Shown here piece after piece: positions 15,415-26,482 of a DNA stretch of 42,568 bases. The stretch comes from a virus: IMG/VR virus record IMGVR_UViG_3300020121_000039, positions 1 through 42,568 of that record. One strand, 5' to 3'. The notes below the pieces were generated by a model. It did not search any database, was not told the DNA's origin, and saw only the letters and a program-made list of their open reading frames with translations. How positions within the stretch are numbered: position 1 is the first letter of the stretch; each line of letters starts with the position of its first letter. A program made the translations under genes and the position numbers.

Positions 15415-18029
15415 TGCCGAGCCTCGTCTACAACCAGCAGACCGATGTCCAGCCGGCAACCACGCCGGCCGACGCGCAGGGCGCGCACTTCACGCCCGCC
15501 GTGGGGCAGGCGGTCGAGCAATTGGGACAGGAAGGCACGCGGCTGGCCGCGGACTACAACCGCATCCAGTACATGCAGAAGGAGGCCGACGGCGTCGCCC
15601 AACTGCAGAAGAACATCTCGGAGGGCTATCGCAACTTCACCACGTCGATGGACGACTGGAAGGGCGACCCGAACGTCGTGCAGCAGAACGGCACGGGCCT
15701 GACGCAGAAGTTCGTCGGCACCTACGGCGACTGGCAGGACCAACTGATCCAGCAGCAGCCAACGCCGCGCCTGAAGCGCATGGCGGCCGAGCAGTCGCGC
15801 ACGATGGGCGATCACTTTTTCAACCAGGCGCACAGTTGGGAGGTCGAGACCAATCGCGCATGGCGCGTCAGCAGCATCGACGATTCCATCAACACGGATG
15901 CCTCAACCATCCAGCAGAATCCGTCTCTGTACACGCAGATGCTGAAGGACAAGCAGGACGCCATCGACGCGATGCGTGACCTGCATCCTGCCGATCATGT
16001 TGCGTTGTCGAACAAGGTGCGCAATGTATACTCGGAAGCCGCCTTCATGGGCCATACGCAGGCGGCGCCGCAGGACGTTCACAACCTGCTGACCGGGCAG
16101 AAGCCGTTGCAGGCTGGCAGCATCCCGCAGAAGATCATTGCCGCTGCCAACGAAAAAGGCGTCGATCCCAAGGCGGCGCTGGCGTTCGCGCAATTCGAGT
16201 CTGCGGGAATGAATCCCGACGCGCAGAACGGACAGTCTACCGGCCTGTTCCAGATGCAGCCGACTACCGCGGCCTTTTATGGCGTGGCCAAGGAAGACCT
16301 GAAAGACCCGGACCAGAACATCAAGGCCGGTGTCGGCTACATGGCCGATAACCAGAAGGAGTTCAAGTACAACTTCAAGCGCGACCCGACACTGCCGGAA
16401 CAGTACGCCATGCACTTGCTGGGTTCCGGTGGCGGCATGGCACTGGCCAAGGCGCCGGACAACGAGTCGTTCAACGACTTCGTCAACCGTGTGTACGCAA
16501 AACAGGGTCCGAAGTTCATTGAGCAGGTGCAAAACGCCAATCATCTGCAAAACATGACCGTTGGTCAGGTCAAGGCGACGTTCGCCGGCTGGATGAACAA
16601 GGCATCGCTGCAGACCGCGGGATTGGCGAATGCCCCGCCGCCCGGCGAGGTTCCACGTGAAACCAACGACTTGCCCGATTACATGCAGCAAGTGACGCCG
16701 GCCTTTCGCCAGTCGATGCTCACGCATGCGGACAATCTGCTGCGCAAGGACGATAGCGAGGCACGTGCGTTGCTGCACGGACGCATGCAGGACCAGAACG
16801 CCGCGGCGCAACGTGGCGAGTCGGTGCCCAATCCCATCACCGTGGACGATCAGGTCAAGGCCGGAATCCCTTACAAGGAAGCCGTAGCCAACCAGCGTGG
16901 TCTGGATGCGTGGCAGCAGTTCGGCGCGCAATACGCGCAGGTCAAGACGCTGCCGCCCGCGCAGCAACAGGCGCTGTACGATTCCAGCGCACCGACGCCT
17001 GGACAGCCCGGATACGCCACGGCAGCCGAAGCGCACGATGCGTTGGGGAAAGCCATCCTGCACGTGGACCAGCAGCGCCGTGACGATCCGATTCGTTACG
17101 ACCAAGGTGATGGGCTGAAGACGACCACGCCGCTCGACCTCAACAAGCCGGACTGGTTCACGACAGCATTGAATCAGCGATACACGCAGGCCGAACAGGT
17201 CGCGCGCAATTCCGGTACGCCTTACACGCCGTTTTCCAAGCAGGAAGCCTACGAGATTGGCGCCAAGCTGACGGCGACCGATCCCAAGCAGGCGTTGGCG
17301 AACCTGTCGATGATGCGCAGCAGCGCGCCGAGCCAGGACTACTTCAATGCCGCGATGGGCCAGGTGGCCAAGGACCACCCGTTGCTGGCTGCCGCCGGAC
17401 AACTCGCGCAATCCAACCCGACAGCGGCCTTCACCGTGCTGCAAGGTGATCGCATGCAGCATCCGCCGGATGGCAAAAAGGCCGATCTGTTGCTGCCGTC
17501 GCCTGAGAAGTTCCGCGAGCGGTGGAATGCGGACATGGGCGCAGCCTACCAAGGCTTGTCGCAAACCTCGGAAGCCGACAAGCAGGCGGTGATTGCCTAC
17601 TACGTGGCCAAGGTTCCGCCGTCCAAGAATTCGGACAAGATCATCGATGAGGATACGTGGAAGGAAGCCGTGCAGGCCGTGGCGCCTTCAACGCCGTACA
17701 ACGATCGCACCACGTTGGTTCCCGCCGGCAGCGACCCGACACGATTTGCCGACAACGTTGCCGCGCGCTGGGATGGCGCATTGCAGGCGCACGGGCTAGA
17801 CCCGAAGGACTATCCCGCCAGCGCATTCCAGTTGGGCAGCGCGGGCATGGATGGCGTGTACGTGCCCTATCAAGGCACGACGCCGCTGACGGCCAACGGC
17901 CGTCCGGTAGTCATCGACCTCAATGCGCCCCAGCAGCCCCCGCCTCCACCGCCTGTCGCGCGGCCGCCGATGAAGGGCCGCAAGCTGACGGCGCAGGACA
18001 TCAACCTCGACAACCAGCGGTTCCGGTAG
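15414..18029 (+). CDS. Internal virion protein with lytic transglycosylase (SLT) domain
   Basis: An 871-aa ejection protein. Residues about 240-370 form an SLT domain: KIIAAANEKGVDPKAALAFAQFES with catalytic Glu 262, GQSTGLFQMQPTTAAFYG, and the NIKAGVGYMADNQ helix. The domain cuts peptidoglycan locally during DNA entry, a role carried by gp16 in T7. The rest is helical with Pro-rich C-terminal residues (QQPPPPPPVARPP). ATG 15414 overlaps the previous stop in TGATG. In this phage the large ejection function appears to be split over this and the next two genes. Confidence 0.9.
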   Translation: MPSLVYNQQTDVQPATTPADAQGAHFTPAVGQAVEQLGQEGTRLAADYNRIQYMQKEADGVAQLQKNISEGYRNFTTSMDDWKGDPNVVQQNGTGLTQKFVGTYGDWQDQLIQQQPTPRLKRMAAEQSRTMGDHFFNQAHSWEVETNRAWRVSSIDDSINTDASTIQQNPSLYTQMLKDKQDAIDAMRDLHPADHVALSNKVRNVYSEAAFMGHTQAAPQDVHNLLTGQKPLQAGSIPQKIIAAANEKGVDPKAALAFAQFESAGMNPDAQNGQSTGLFQMQPTTAAFYGVAKEDLKDPDQNIKAGVGYMADNQKEFKYNFKRDPTLPEQYAMHLLGSGGGMALAKAPDNESFNDFVNRVYAKQGPKFIEQVQNANHLQNMTVGQVKATFAGWMNKASLQTAGLANAPPPGEVPRETNDLPDYMQQVTPAFRQSMLTHADNLLRKDDSEARALLHGRMQDQNAAAQRGESVPNPITVDDQVKAGIPYKEAVANQRGLDAWQQFGAQYAQVKTLPPAQQQALYDSSAPTPGQPGYATAAEAHDALGKAILHVDQQRRDDPIRYDQGDGLKTTTPLDLNKPDWFTTALNQRYTQAEQVARNSGTPYTPFSKQEAYEIGAKLTATDPKQALANLSMMRSSAPSQDYFNAAMGQVAKDHPLLAAAGQLAQSNPTAAFTVLQGDRMQHPPDGKKADLLLPSPEKFRERWNADMGAAYQGLSQTSEADKQAVIAYYVAKVPPSKNSDKIIDEDTWKEAVQAVAPSTPYNDRTTLVPAGSDPTRFADNVAARWDGALQAHGLDPKDYPASAFQLGSAGMDGVYVPYQGTTPLTANGRPVVIDLNAPQQPPPPPPVARPPMKGRKLTAQDINLDNQRFR

Positions 18030-18036
18030 AGCCTGT

Positions 18037-19413
18037 ATGCCTCTTGGCCTCTATCCCAACGAGACACGCGACCTGCTGGCCGGCGGGATGGGAGAGGACA
18101 TGCCGCCCGTGCAGCCGGGGTTCTTTCAAGGCGCCTTGGGCGCCACGCTGGAAGGCATTCCGAGGGGTCTGGAAAGCACCCGACAGGCCGTGGAGACCGG
18201 CGCGACCTCGCTGGTCACTGGCTTGCTGCCCAGTTCCGAAACGATGTTTCGTGCCGGTGCGATGGGCATGGCGGTGCCGGAATTGCCGATCAGCCCAGAG
18301 CAGATCGACTTAGATCGCGCCAACGCGGCCAATGCGGCGGTCAAGCAGTACACGCCGGACCCGCATACGGTCGGAACGGCGGGTCAGGTTCTCAACGGCA
18401 TGGCGTCCGGCGTAACCCGGTTGGTTGCCGGAACGGCGTTTACAGGTTCACCGCTAGTCGGTGCAGCCCTGGTCGGCACCACGGAAGGCGCGGCCACGCA
18501 CAGTGAATTGGTTGCAGCGGGCGTCGATCCGACGACGACCAATGTGTTGAGTGCCGGGAGTGCGCTATTCAGTGGCGCAGGCGCGCTATTACCGGGCGGC
18601 CTTGGCAAGACCCTGACGATGCGTTTGGCTACGGGTGCCAGCATCCAGTTGGAGGCTGGCGTAGCCAATCGCGCCATGATGCACACGGTTTTGGCCGAGA
18701 ATGGCTACGACCAGATGGCCAAGTCGTATCAGCCGCTCGACGGCGCTGCCATGCTGGCCGACGCGGTGCTGGGCGCAGGCTTTGGTGCAGTGCATCACCT
18801 ATGGGCCAAGCCCAGCGATATCGACGCTGCGCACGCGGTCAAGGACGCGCAGCAGGTCGAACGGGGCGCCGACGGTCCCGCGGCCGATCCGGTCAGCCGT
18901 ACGAACATCGTGGACAACAACACCAAGGCTGCCGAAACCTTAGTCGCAGGCCGTGAGACGCCAGCGAACTACGGCGACGTGCGCGTGGTGCCTGATCCTG
19001 CGCAGGAAGCCGCCAGAGAGGCGACGGCGGCACAGGTGGATGAGGCAGGGCGGGAAGTGGCCGGCAAGCCTGTAGAGGCACCTGTCGAGCCGCAGACGCC
19101 TTCGGACATCATTGCGGCGCTCAAAGAGGAAGCCGCTCAAGGCACTGAAGTCCCCAAGTCCACCCTGTCTCGTGCTGCTCGCGCCGAAGAAGCCGCCACG
19201 GAAACCGCCGCACAACTCGACCCGGCGACGCAAGAGGCCGTCGGTCAGGCGCAAGAGGCGTTGACGCGGCATGAAGGCTTGCAGATCGAGGACGAGAATG
19301 GGCGCATGGTCGATGCCAACGAGGCATTGCAGCGTTCGCTGGACGACATCAAGAATGCACAGGGCGACAGCGAACTGCATCGCATTGCCGCGGCGTGCCT
19401 TGGGAGGGGATGA
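18037..19413 (+). CDS. Internal virion / ejection protein with membrane-like segment
   Basis: A 458-aa protein. It has Gly/Ala-rich hydrophobic stretches around residues 110-200 (GMASGVTRLVAGTAFTGSPL, GSALFSGAGALLPGG) that could insert in membranes, then an Ala/Glu/Gln-rich helical C-terminus. The composition and position between two other ejection-protein genes fit a core protein that forms part of the DNA-entry channel. I do not recognise a catalytic domain. ATG 18037 lies seven bases after the previous stop. Confidence 0.8.
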   Translation: MPLGLYPNETRDLLAGGMGEDMPPVQPGFFQGALGATLEGIPRGLESTRQAVETGATSLVTGLLPSSETMFRAGAMGMAVPELPISPEQIDLDRANAANAAVKQYTPDPHTVGTAGQVLNGMASGVTRLVAGTAFTGSPLVGAALVGTTEGAATHSELVAAGVDPTTTNVLSAGSALFSGAGALLPGGLGKTLTMRLATGASIQLEAGVANRAMMHTVLAENGYDQMAKSYQPLDGAAMLADAVLGAGFGAVHHLWAKPSDIDAAHAVKDAQQVERGADGPAADPVSRTNIVDNNTKAAETLVAGRETPANYGDVRVVPDPAQEAAREATAAQVDEAGREVAGKPVEAPVEPQTPSDIIAALKEEAAQGTEVPKSTLSRAARAEEAATETAAQLDPATQEAVGQAQEALTRHEGLQIEDENGRMVDANEALQRSLDDIKNAQGDSELHRIAAACLGRG

Positions 19414-21947
19414 TGCGTAACGACTGCGTTCGAGCCGTAACCGAAGCCGCCATCAAGGCAGGCAGGTCATTGACGGCCACCGATCTTGCGGGCATCGAAG
19501 GGCGCATCCGGCAGGCGCTGCGCGACAACGCGCGCGAGAACCTGGACGCTCACCGTGCCATGACGCCGGCCGAACAGGTCAGCGCCGCAGCCGACCGCGT
19601 GGCCAAGGACATCGAGTTCGAGCACCAGCGCGCGGCGGCCAACGTGGCGCGGCAGATCATCGCGCACGACCGCAATCAAGGGTTCGTCGATGCGCAGGCG
19701 GCCAAGGGCATGCGCCGCACCGACGCGGTGCAGCACATCATCTTCAACTTCCTGACCGGCAAGGGCGGCTTCAGGACGCTGGAGCAGAACTTGGAAGGCG
19801 TCGTGCGCAGTGCCAAGGCGAAGATGGAGCCAATCGCGCAGGCGACGCAACGCTTCCTGGGGTTCTGGACGGACAAGGCGCGCGTGCGCAATATCGTGCG
19901 CGAACTGTACGGTGAGGATACGCACGACTCGCAGGCGCGCGAAGTCGCAAAAATATGGTCGGATCAGATTGCCGAACCGCTGCGCAACCAGTTCAACGAA
20001 CTGGGCGGGGCGATTCGCAAGCTGAAAGGCTGGGCTGTGCCCCAGGACCATTCGATGTGGAAGGTCAACGACGGCACGGCGAACGCGACGAACAACTGGA
20101 TCGACTACGTGTTACCCCGGCTTGATCGGGGTCAGTACGTCAAGGCCAACGGCGACATGATGAGTGAGAGCGACATGCGCGCGTTGCTGGCCGAGTCGTG
20201 GCTGTCGATCACGACCGATGGTGCGTGGAACACACGGCCCGGACAGAACGGTGGCTCGCTGCGCAATCGCGGGCAGGAACGGCGCGTGCTGCACTTCAAG
20301 GACGCCGACAGCTACCTCGACTACCAGGCCAAGTACGGCGAGCGGTCGTTGCTGGAAACCATGAACTCGCATATCGAGGGCATGGGCAAGAACATCGCCG
20401 CGCTGCAGACGCTGGGGCCGCAGGCGGAAGCCGGATTGAAGGCATTGCTGGATGATGCGGTACAGAAAGACACGGCAGCCGGCATGCCCAAGGATGATGC
20501 GCAAAAGGCACGGGACAAGGCGGAAATCGGTTTTGCCTTGGCCAGTGGCAAGATGGGACAAATGGGCGATCCGCGCGTGTCCAAATGGTATCAGACGGCG
20601 CGCAGTTTCCTGTCGGCCGCACGTTTGGGCAGTGCTAGCCTGTCGGCACTGACCGACAGCAGCAACGGCATTGCCGTGGCGAGAGCATGGAACATCCCAG
20701 CCATCGCCAGTTGGGCCAAGTGGGAAAGCAAAGCATGGTCTGATCAGGAATTCCGCCAGTTCATGCGCAGCCAAGGTGTCGGTGTCGAGGCCATCACGCA
20801 CGCGATCAGCCGCTACGGGGAGGAGGTTTTTGGGCATGGATTTTCGTCCAATCTGGCCAACACTGTCTTTCGTGTCAGCGGCCTTAACCTCATCGACAAT
20901 GTTCGCCGGGTGGCGACGGGTGCCATGCTATTCGATCGCATCGGCGAGTTGGCCCGAACTCACGAAACTCTGGACGCGGCGCACCCTGACGATGTTGCCC
21001 GTCTACGCAATGCGGGCGTAGATGCCAAGACCTGGGAAGTGTGGCGGCAGGCCGCGCAGGAGGCCGGCGAGGGGCAGATGATCACCCCGGCCGGCATAGC
21101 CCGCTTGGCCAATCGCAGCGACAACGTGAAGCGCGATGCGATGCAGGCGCTGGTCGGCGCCGTCAGCCGCGACATCGACACCGTGGTGCCGATGCCGACG
21201 CTGAAAGCGCGCAGCAGCATCGAATACCAATTGGCGGGGCTGCGCGGCAAGCCCGGCGGCGAACTGGCGCGCAGCATCCTGCAGTTCAAGTCGTTCCCAC
21301 TGGCGATGATTTCCAACCACTGGCAGCGCCTGCAGTCCATGCCGACGCCTGTGGGTAAAGCAATCTATGCCGCCGAACTTATTGCCACCAGCACGCTGCT
21401 GGGCGCGGTCAGTATCCAGTTGAAGTCGCTGGTCGCCGGCAACAATCCGCAGGACATGAAAGACCCGAAGTTTGCTGCGCGCGCCTTCGTGCAAGGGGGT
21501 GCCACGGGCTTGTACGGCGACATGATAGCGGGCCTGTCAGCGATCTCTCCGTACAAGGTCAGCTTGCCGGATCAACTGGGACCGCTGGCTAGCACGATGT
21601 CCGATGCCTACGACCTGTCGCGCACGGCGTGGAATTCGTATGCCGATCCGGAGAAGAAAGCCAACTTGGGTGGCGAGGCAACGCGCTTCATCAAGGGCAA
21701 TACGCCGTTCGCCAATGTGTGGTGGGGTAAAGCTGCCATCGACCACCTGATTTTCCAGCGCCTGCAGGACTACTACAGTCCCGGCTATGCCGACCGCATG
21801 CAGCAACGCACGCAGAAATTCTACAACTCCGGGCAATGGTGGCGGCCTTCAACCGCTGCCAGTCCGGCGCAAGTGATAACATCGACGAAGGGTATAACGA
21901 CGCCGCGGGCGCCGGACCTGACAACTGCTGTTGGTGGAGGCCGCTAA
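19413..21947 (+). CDS. Large internal virion / ejection protein (844 aa)
   Basis: The start is placed at ATG 19413, which shares its first base with the previous stop and has GGGAGG (19402-19407) five bases upstream; ATG 19410 and GTG 19395 are alternatives. The protein is helical and resembles the C-terminal part of large podoviral core proteins, with SFLSAARLGSASLSALTDS, LQFKSFPLAMISNHWQRLQS, and FANVWWGKAAIDHLIFQRLQ followed by DYYSPGYADRMQQR near the end. The last three segments are common at the end of phage internal core proteins. It probably forms the periplasmic or inner-membrane section of the ejection conduit. Confidence 0.85.
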   Translation: MRNDCVRAVTEAAIKAGRSLTATDLAGIEGRIRQALRDNARENLDAHRAMTPAEQVSAAADRVAKDIEFEHQRAAANVARQIIAHDRNQGFVDAQAAKGMRRTDAVQHIIFNFLTGKGGFRTLEQNLEGVVRSAKAKMEPIAQATQRFLGFWTDKARVRNIVRELYGEDTHDSQAREVAKIWSDQIAEPLRNQFNELGGAIRKLKGWAVPQDHSMWKVNDGTANATNNWIDYVLPRLDRGQYVKANGDMMSESDMRALLAESWLSITTDGAWNTRPGQNGGSLRNRGQERRVLHFKDADSYLDYQAKYGERSLLETMNSHIEGMGKNIAALQTLGPQAEAGLKALLDDAVQKDTAAGMPKDDAQKARDKAEIGFALASGKMGQMGDPRVSKWYQTARSFLSAARLGSASLSALTDSSNGIAVARAWNIPAIASWAKWESKAWSDQEFRQFMRSQGVGVEAITHAISRYGEEVFGHGFSSNLANTVFRVSGLNLIDNVRRVATGAMLFDRIGELARTHETLDAAHPDDVARLRNAGVDAKTWEVWRQAAQEAGEGQMITPAGIARLANRSDNVKRDAMQALVGAVSRDIDTVVPMPTLKARSSIEYQLAGLRGKPGGELARSILQFKSFPLAMISNHWQRLQSMPTPVGKAIYAAELIATSTLLGAVSIQLKSLVAGNNPQDMKDPKFAARAFVQGGATGLYGDMIAGLSAISPYKVSLPDQLGPLASTMSDAYDLSRTAWNSYADPEKKANLGGEATRFIKGNTPFANVWWGKAAIDHLIFQRLQDYYSPGYADRMQQRTQKFYNSGQWWRPSTAASPAQVITSTKGITTPRAPDLTTAVGGGR

Positions 21948-21948
21948 A

Positions 21949-24900
21949 ATGCCCGTAACTACCGCGTATTCCCCTATTTCGTATAGTGGCAATGGCGTTA
22001 CTAACGCCTTCCCAGTCACATTTCAATTTCAGCTGCAGACCGACCTCGTGGTCAGCACGCTGGTGGTGGCGACCAACGTCTCGACGCCGCTGGTTCTTGG
22101 CACCGACTACACGGTCTCGCCCACGCTCAATTCGCCGGCCAGCACGGGCACGGTCATCACGACGGTTCCGGTAGCGACTGGTAGCGACCTTGTCATCGCA
22201 CGTTCTACCCCGGTCACGCAGTTGACGACCTGGGTGCCGAACGATCCGAACCTGTCCACCAGCACGATGAACGCGGTGGACAAGCTGACGATGGAAATGC
22301 AGGAAATCGTCGGCGGCGGTGGCACGCTGCCTGACAGCGCGCTGGGCAATGGCACGTCCAGCACCGACACGTTCCTGCGCGGGGGCACGCCGCGGGCGTG
22401 GTCGAACACGCTGATTGGCCCTGCCGGTCCCGGCACCGTCCCTGTGGACGCGCAGTCACTGCTCAACTTGCAGGACGATGGCGTTGCAGCCATGCGTGTT
22501 TTGTCCGGCGCAACGGACATTAGCGCCTATCGCTTTGGCCACGACGGTGCAACGAATGCATGGGACATGCAATGGGGCTACGACCCGGTCACGGGCAAGA
22601 TCGGTTGGTATGCGTTCGGCGGAAGTGCGCTTGGCACGTTCGACTCCAGCGGCAACGTGGACATCACCGGCGCTTACACCGGCCACGCCGATGCGTCACT
22701 GATCGACAGTGGCACGATCGCGCTGGCACGGTTGGGCACGAATTCTCCGGCATCGAATCTGTTCCTCAACGGCGCGAACCAGTGGTCTGTTCCAGCCGGC
22801 GGCGGGGGCGTCAACACGACTACCACCGGCACGTTCGTCATCGCGGCTGTCAGTAGTTCGCAGACGGTTCCGGTAACAGCCACGACAGGTATTGCAAATG
22901 GCACGTACCTGCAAATCTCCGACGGCACGCATACCATCATCGGGCATGTGACGAACATCGCCAGCCTAAACCTGACCGTTGTCACGGACTCGATCGTCCT
23001 GGGTAGCGCGGGCAATACGATGGCTAGCGGCGCGGCGGTGCAGTTGTCCACCGTACCGGGACAGAACACGGTGCTGGTGTCGGACCTCGTCGTGACATCG
23101 ACGCCCGTCACCAATATCCATTTCCTCAACGGCAGTTCCGCAGGCGCCGCCGGCAAGTCGCATGTCACGTCCTATATCTCGTCCGTCGTCGCTGGCTTGG
23201 CCAACATCCAGGGCTACCTGGCATCCGGCGTCAGCATTGCCGAAGTCGTTTTCAATCCAGTGCCGGCGTTCCCCAGGACATTGGTGGCAGACGCCAGTTC
23301 TGGCGTGCCGCATGAAACTCTTACTGGCGCCGCCGGTACGCCGTTGCGCATTACCACCAATGGCCTCTCTGCGGATTTTGGACAGTTGCAGGCGGCTCTG
23401 GCTATTGCTGCGGGCACCATTACCCCGGCTCTGTTCAATGCCACGAATTCGCTGACCAACGGCTATGTGCCAAGCTACGACAGCGGCACGGGACATTTCA
23501 CTTGGGTTGCCAACGGCGGCAGCATCCCCGGCGGTGGCGATGCGGGCAAGTTCTTCCGCGGCGACAACACGTTCACGAACGTACTGGACATCAGTGCCGA
23601 CAGTGGCGCAGCCTCGATCGGGTTGACGCTCGCGCAGGGCGATGTCAACGGCGACTTCGGTAGCACCTTCGGCGGTGCCGTCAACGGCAGTTATGCCTTC
23701 TGGATCATGCAGAAGAAAACGGCAGGTGTATGGGGCACCCCGGCGACATTCTGCAACTACCAGATCGGCAGCGGCATCGACGCAGGCGTGCTGTCCGTGG
23801 GGGCGCCGTGGGTCAATCCCGACGGCACGAATGTCGAGCGGTTCTACGCCAATGGCCTGATGCGGACCAACGCGGGCCTGCGCAGCGTGTACGGCCCGCT
23901 GTCGCTGATCTATGAAATCGCGGCACCCGCCAGCCCGCTGACCATCGACCTCGTAAACGGTGCCTACCAGCGCATCAGCAGCCTGGGGTTGGCCCTGACG
24001 ATCGCTTTGGCCGACACGACGCCGCTGCCGACATCCGTGCGCTACGAGAGCGAACTGACGCTGGAACTGAATCTGTCGAGCCACGACATCACGTGGCCCG
24101 GTACGATCACTTGGGCCAATGGTGGGACGGGGCCGACCATTGCCAACAGCGGCTTGAACGCCACGGGCATCAATATCATCAAGTTGATTCGCCGACAGGG
24201 GCAGACACAGTGGATTGGTTACGAGAACCCGAACGTGGCTGGCGGCGGCACCGGAACGGTCACGTCGATCACGGCAGGTTCGGGCCTGTCCGGTGGAACC
24301 ATCACCACGTCCGGCACGATTGCGATTGGCGCGGCGGCCATCACCAGCACGATGTTCCAAAGCGGCGCGGTGGACAACAATGCGCTGGCCAGCGGCATCC
24401 AGATCAGCAAGCTGCTGGGCGCCGGCAGCAGCACGACGACGTTCCTGCGCAACGACGGGAACTGGGCAGTTCCTCCCGGCACCGGTGGCGGTGGCGGTGG
24501 CATCAGCCCGAACAGCCCCAATACGTGGACGGCGACACAGACGTACACCAGCGCGGGCGTTATTGTCTCTGCTGCGCTCAATACCTTTAGCAACACGAAC
24601 ACGTTCACGCCGCCGTCGTGGACCAATACGCTGGCAGGAACCGGGGTATCGACAGGCTACACCGATGGCAGCAGCGGTGCCAAGGAAGGTATCTCCAGCC
24701 GCATCTTCGACAACCATCTGACGGCCGACTACATCCCGATTTCGAGCTACCACGTTACCTATGCGAACCGCTCGAACGCATCGGGCAATGACCAGCACTA
24801 TTTCGACATCCGTGGAACTGCGGGACCATTGGGCAACTTCAGTATTGCCGACACGGCCATCACGCAATCGGCGAATGTCAACGGCGATAGCCGCGATGGC

Positions 24901-25803
24901 ATCTGGCTCAACTCGTGGGGTCCGTGCATTGTCTTTCAGTCCACGCCGGCCACGTACACGACAGACTCCACGACGACGACGCACAACTTCGCCAGCGGCA
25001 CAATCCGCGGTGGCGAGGTCAACTACGGCAATGCGTGGTCCGAACTGGGCTTCGTGGACGATCGCGGCCTGTCCAGCTTCTACTGCGGCATCGAATTCTT
25101 CCCCGACTGGCTGCCCGGTACGATTGCCGATTTCTACAGCGGCAGCCCGCCACCATTCCAGAAGTTCAATGCCCAGTGGGCTATAGCTATTGGTGGCGCG
25201 GCTCCTGGCACGCTGGGTGCTGCGCCGAAGAACTGGATCGGCCTGCTTGTCGGCAAGGATGGTATTGCGCCTGGCGGCTTGGCGCTCAACCTGCATGGCG
25301 GCACAGTATCCACGACGACTACGGGCACGTTCACGATGGCTGCCGTTGGCGCATCGCAGACGGTATCGGTCACGTCCACGTCGGGTATCAGCGCTACGGC
25401 CGGCAGTCTGACCGGCCTACAGATTAGTGATGGTACACACACGATCCAGGGCCATGTCACCAACATCGCCAGTCTTAATCTAACTGTCGTTACCGATTCC
25501 ATCATTGCCGGTACCGCGGGCAATACGATGGCCTCTGCTGCCATCGTGACAACGGCGATGGCTGCGGCCATCAACCTGCAGAACTACATGGGTACCGGCA
25601 TCAACTTTGCCGGCAGCGCAGGTGGTGCACCGGTAGGAACCGGTGGCGGCACGGCGGCTACCTTCACCAATACGGGCGCTCCGGCAATCACCCTTGCCGA
25701 TGATCAGTCGATCAAGTTCGGCAGCATCTGGTTGCGCGGGCATTCCAGCACGTTGCAGTACAGCACCAATGGTACTTCGTGGTCCACCTTGACGCTGCCG
25801 TAG
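21949..25803 (+). CDS. Tail fibre protein (1284 aa)
   Basis: The N-terminal 130 residues ([63 protein letters not shown]) form the T7-type fibre adaptor that docks to the tail. The shaft contains fibre repeats ([25 protein letters not shown]), Gly-rich linkers and a domain of about 80 residues present twice (nucleotides 22815-23045 and 25312-25548). The end, [20 protein letters not shown], resembles fibre tip strands. ATG 21949 has GGAGG (21936-21940) eight bases upstream, so the open codons before it are excluded. It is the main host-recognition candidate. Confidence 0.93.
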   Translation: MPVTTAYSPISYSGNGVTNAFPVTFQFQLQTDLVVSTLVVATNVSTPLVLGTDYTVSPTLNSPASTGTVITTVPVATGSDLVIARSTPVTQLTTWVPNDPNLSTSTMNAVDKLTMEMQEIVGGGGTLPDSALGNGTSSTDTFLRGGTPRAWSNTLIGPAGPGTVPVDAQSLLNLQDDGVAAMRVLSGATDISAYRFGHDGATNAWDMQWGYDPVTGKIGWYAFGGSALGTFDSSGNVDITGAYTGHADASLIDSGTIALARLGTNSPASNLFLNGANQWSVPAGGGGVNTTTTGTFVIAAVSSSQTVPVTATTGIANGTYLQISDGTHTIIGHVTNIASLNLTVVTDSIVLGSAGNTMASGAAVQLSTVPGQNTVLVSDLVVTSTPVTNIHFLNGSSAGAAGKSHVTSYISSVVAGLANIQGYLASGVSIAEVVFNPVPAFPRTLVADASSGVPHETLTGAAGTPLRITTNGLSADFGQLQAALAIAAGTITPALFNATNSLTNGYVPSYDSGTGHFTWVANGGSIPGGGDAGKFFRGDNTFTNVLDISADSGAASIGLTLAQGDVNGDFGSTFGGAVNGSYAFWIMQKKTAGVWGTPATFCNYQIGSGIDAGVLSVGAPWVNPDGTNVERFYANGLMRTNAGLRSVYGPLSLIYEIAAPASPLTIDLVNGAYQRISSLGLALTIALADTTPLPTSVRYESELTLELNLSSHDITWPGTITWANGGTGPTIANSGLNATGINIIKLIRRQGQTQWIGYENPNVAGGGTGTVTSITAGSGLSGGTITTSGTIAIGAAAITSTMFQSGAVDNNALASGIQISKLLGAGSSTTTFLRNDGNWAVPPGTGGGGGGISPNSPNTWTATQTYTSAGVIVSAALNTFSNTNTFTPPSWTNTLAGTGVSTGYTDGSSGAKEGISSRIFDNHLTADYIPISSYHVTYANRSNASGNDQHYFDIRGTAGPLGNFSIADTAITQSANVNGDSRDGIWLNSWGPCIVFQSTPATYTTDSTTTTHNFASGTIRGGEVNYGNAWSELGFVDDRGLSSFYCGIEFFPDWLPGTIADFYSGSPPPFQKFNAQWAIAIGGAAPGTLGAAPKNWIGLLVGKDGIAPGGLALNLHGGTVSTTTTGTFTMAAVGASQTVSVTSTSGISATAGSLTGLQISDGTHTIQGHVTNIASLNLTVVTDSIIAGTAGNTMASAAIVTTAMAAAINLQNYMGTGINFAGSAGGAPVGTGGGTAATFTNTGAPAITLADDQSIKFGSIWLRGHSSTLQYSTNGTSWSTLTLP
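22815..23045 (+). repeat. Duplicated fibre domain, copy 1
   Basis: Within the tail fibre gene, this segment encodes [60 protein letters not shown]. The same order occurs again 2.5 kb downstream with scattered differences, so the domain was duplicated or acquired twice. Confidence 0.85.
25312..25548 (+). repeat. Duplicated fibre domain, copy 2
   Basis: This encodes [60 protein letters not shown]. The core [26 protein letters not shown] is almost identical to copy 1, while the segment before it has a three-residue insertion and differs more. It lies near the fibre tip. Confidence 0.85.
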
Positions 25804-25804
25804 C

Positions 25805-26482
25805 ATGCCCATCGACCCGCTGCCCTCGCCGCCGTTATGGCAGAACACGCTTGACCTGACCTCGGCGACAATCCCACCGGGCAAGACACTGCTGGGGCCT
25901 GACGGGGGTGGCGGGACAGGGCCTGCCGGGCCAACGTGTCCGACTGGCGCTACTGGCCCTGCAGGGGCAACGGGTGCCACGGGAGCGACTGGCCCTGCCG
26001 GTGCTACCGGCGCCACCGGTGCTACAGGGCCTGCCGGCGCAACAGGAGCCACTGGGGCAGTCGGCGCCACAGGAGCCACCGGGGCAGCAGGTGCGACAGG
26101 GGCCACGGGTCCGACAGGCGCTACTGGGCCTACGGGTGCCACGGGGCCGAGTACTGACAACCCCATCGCCGGGTTGAACAATGGGGCTATTGCGATTACC
26201 TCCGGCAGCTATGTGGTCGAGATTCCTAAAATCCGGTTTACGGCCACCTACACCGGCTGGAGGATTGTCGGTGATCAATCGGGAACCATCACTGTATTGG
26301 TAGAGCGTGCGACCTATGCGAATTATGACACCATGAGTACACTCGTGACCGCAACCTGTACGACCGCGATCAAGGCCGAGGCGACGGGATTGACCCTTAG
26401 CCTGACTGCCGGGGATGTCCTGCGCTGCACATTTTCCGGCAGCGTGAATTTCAAGCGTGTTGCATTCCAACTGGTGCTATAA
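25805..26482 (+). CDS. Collagen-like tail protein
   Basis: A 225-aa protein. After a short N-terminus there are about 80-90 residues of Gly-X-Y triplets, mostly GAT and GPA/GPT (residues about 37-117), followed by a roughly 105-residue beta-rich head starting [13 protein letters not shown] and ending [10 protein letters not shown]. Phage collagen-like proteins form trimeric rods with a C-terminal trimerising or binding head. ATG 25805 is one base after the fibre stop. The position just after the fibre suggests an accessory fibre or receptor-binding branch. Confidence 0.88.
   Translation: MPIDPLPSPPLWQNTLDLTSATIPPGKTLLGPDGGGGTGPAGPTCPTGATGPAGATGATGATGPAGATGATGATGPAGATGATGAVGATGATGAAGATGATGPTGATGPTGATGPSTDNPIAGLNNGAIAITSGSYVVEIPKIRFTATYTGWRIVGDQSGTITVLVERATYANYDTMSTLVTATCTTAIKAEATGLTLSLTAGDVLRCTFSGSVNFKRVAFQLVL
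25915..26150 (+). repeat. Gly-X-Y coding repeat (collagen-like)
   Basis: The coding DNA consists of imperfect 9-bp and 18-bp repeats of the type GGTGCTACAGGGCCT, giving uninterrupted Gly at every third residue. Such repeats change length easily by slippage, so the rod length may vary between relatives. Confidence 0.85.

Noticed and set aside
15903-17564. Long minus-strand frame (553 codons) opposite the SLT virion protein
   Set aside because: Arg/Leu-rich shadow without domain or ribosome-binding site in a region with a certain plus-strand gene.
22966-25296. Long open frame on the minus strand (776 codons) opposite the tail fibre
   Set aside because: It is the antisense of a GC-rich coding gene, with Arg/Val/Ala-rich sequence and no domain; the plus-strand fibre is clearly real.
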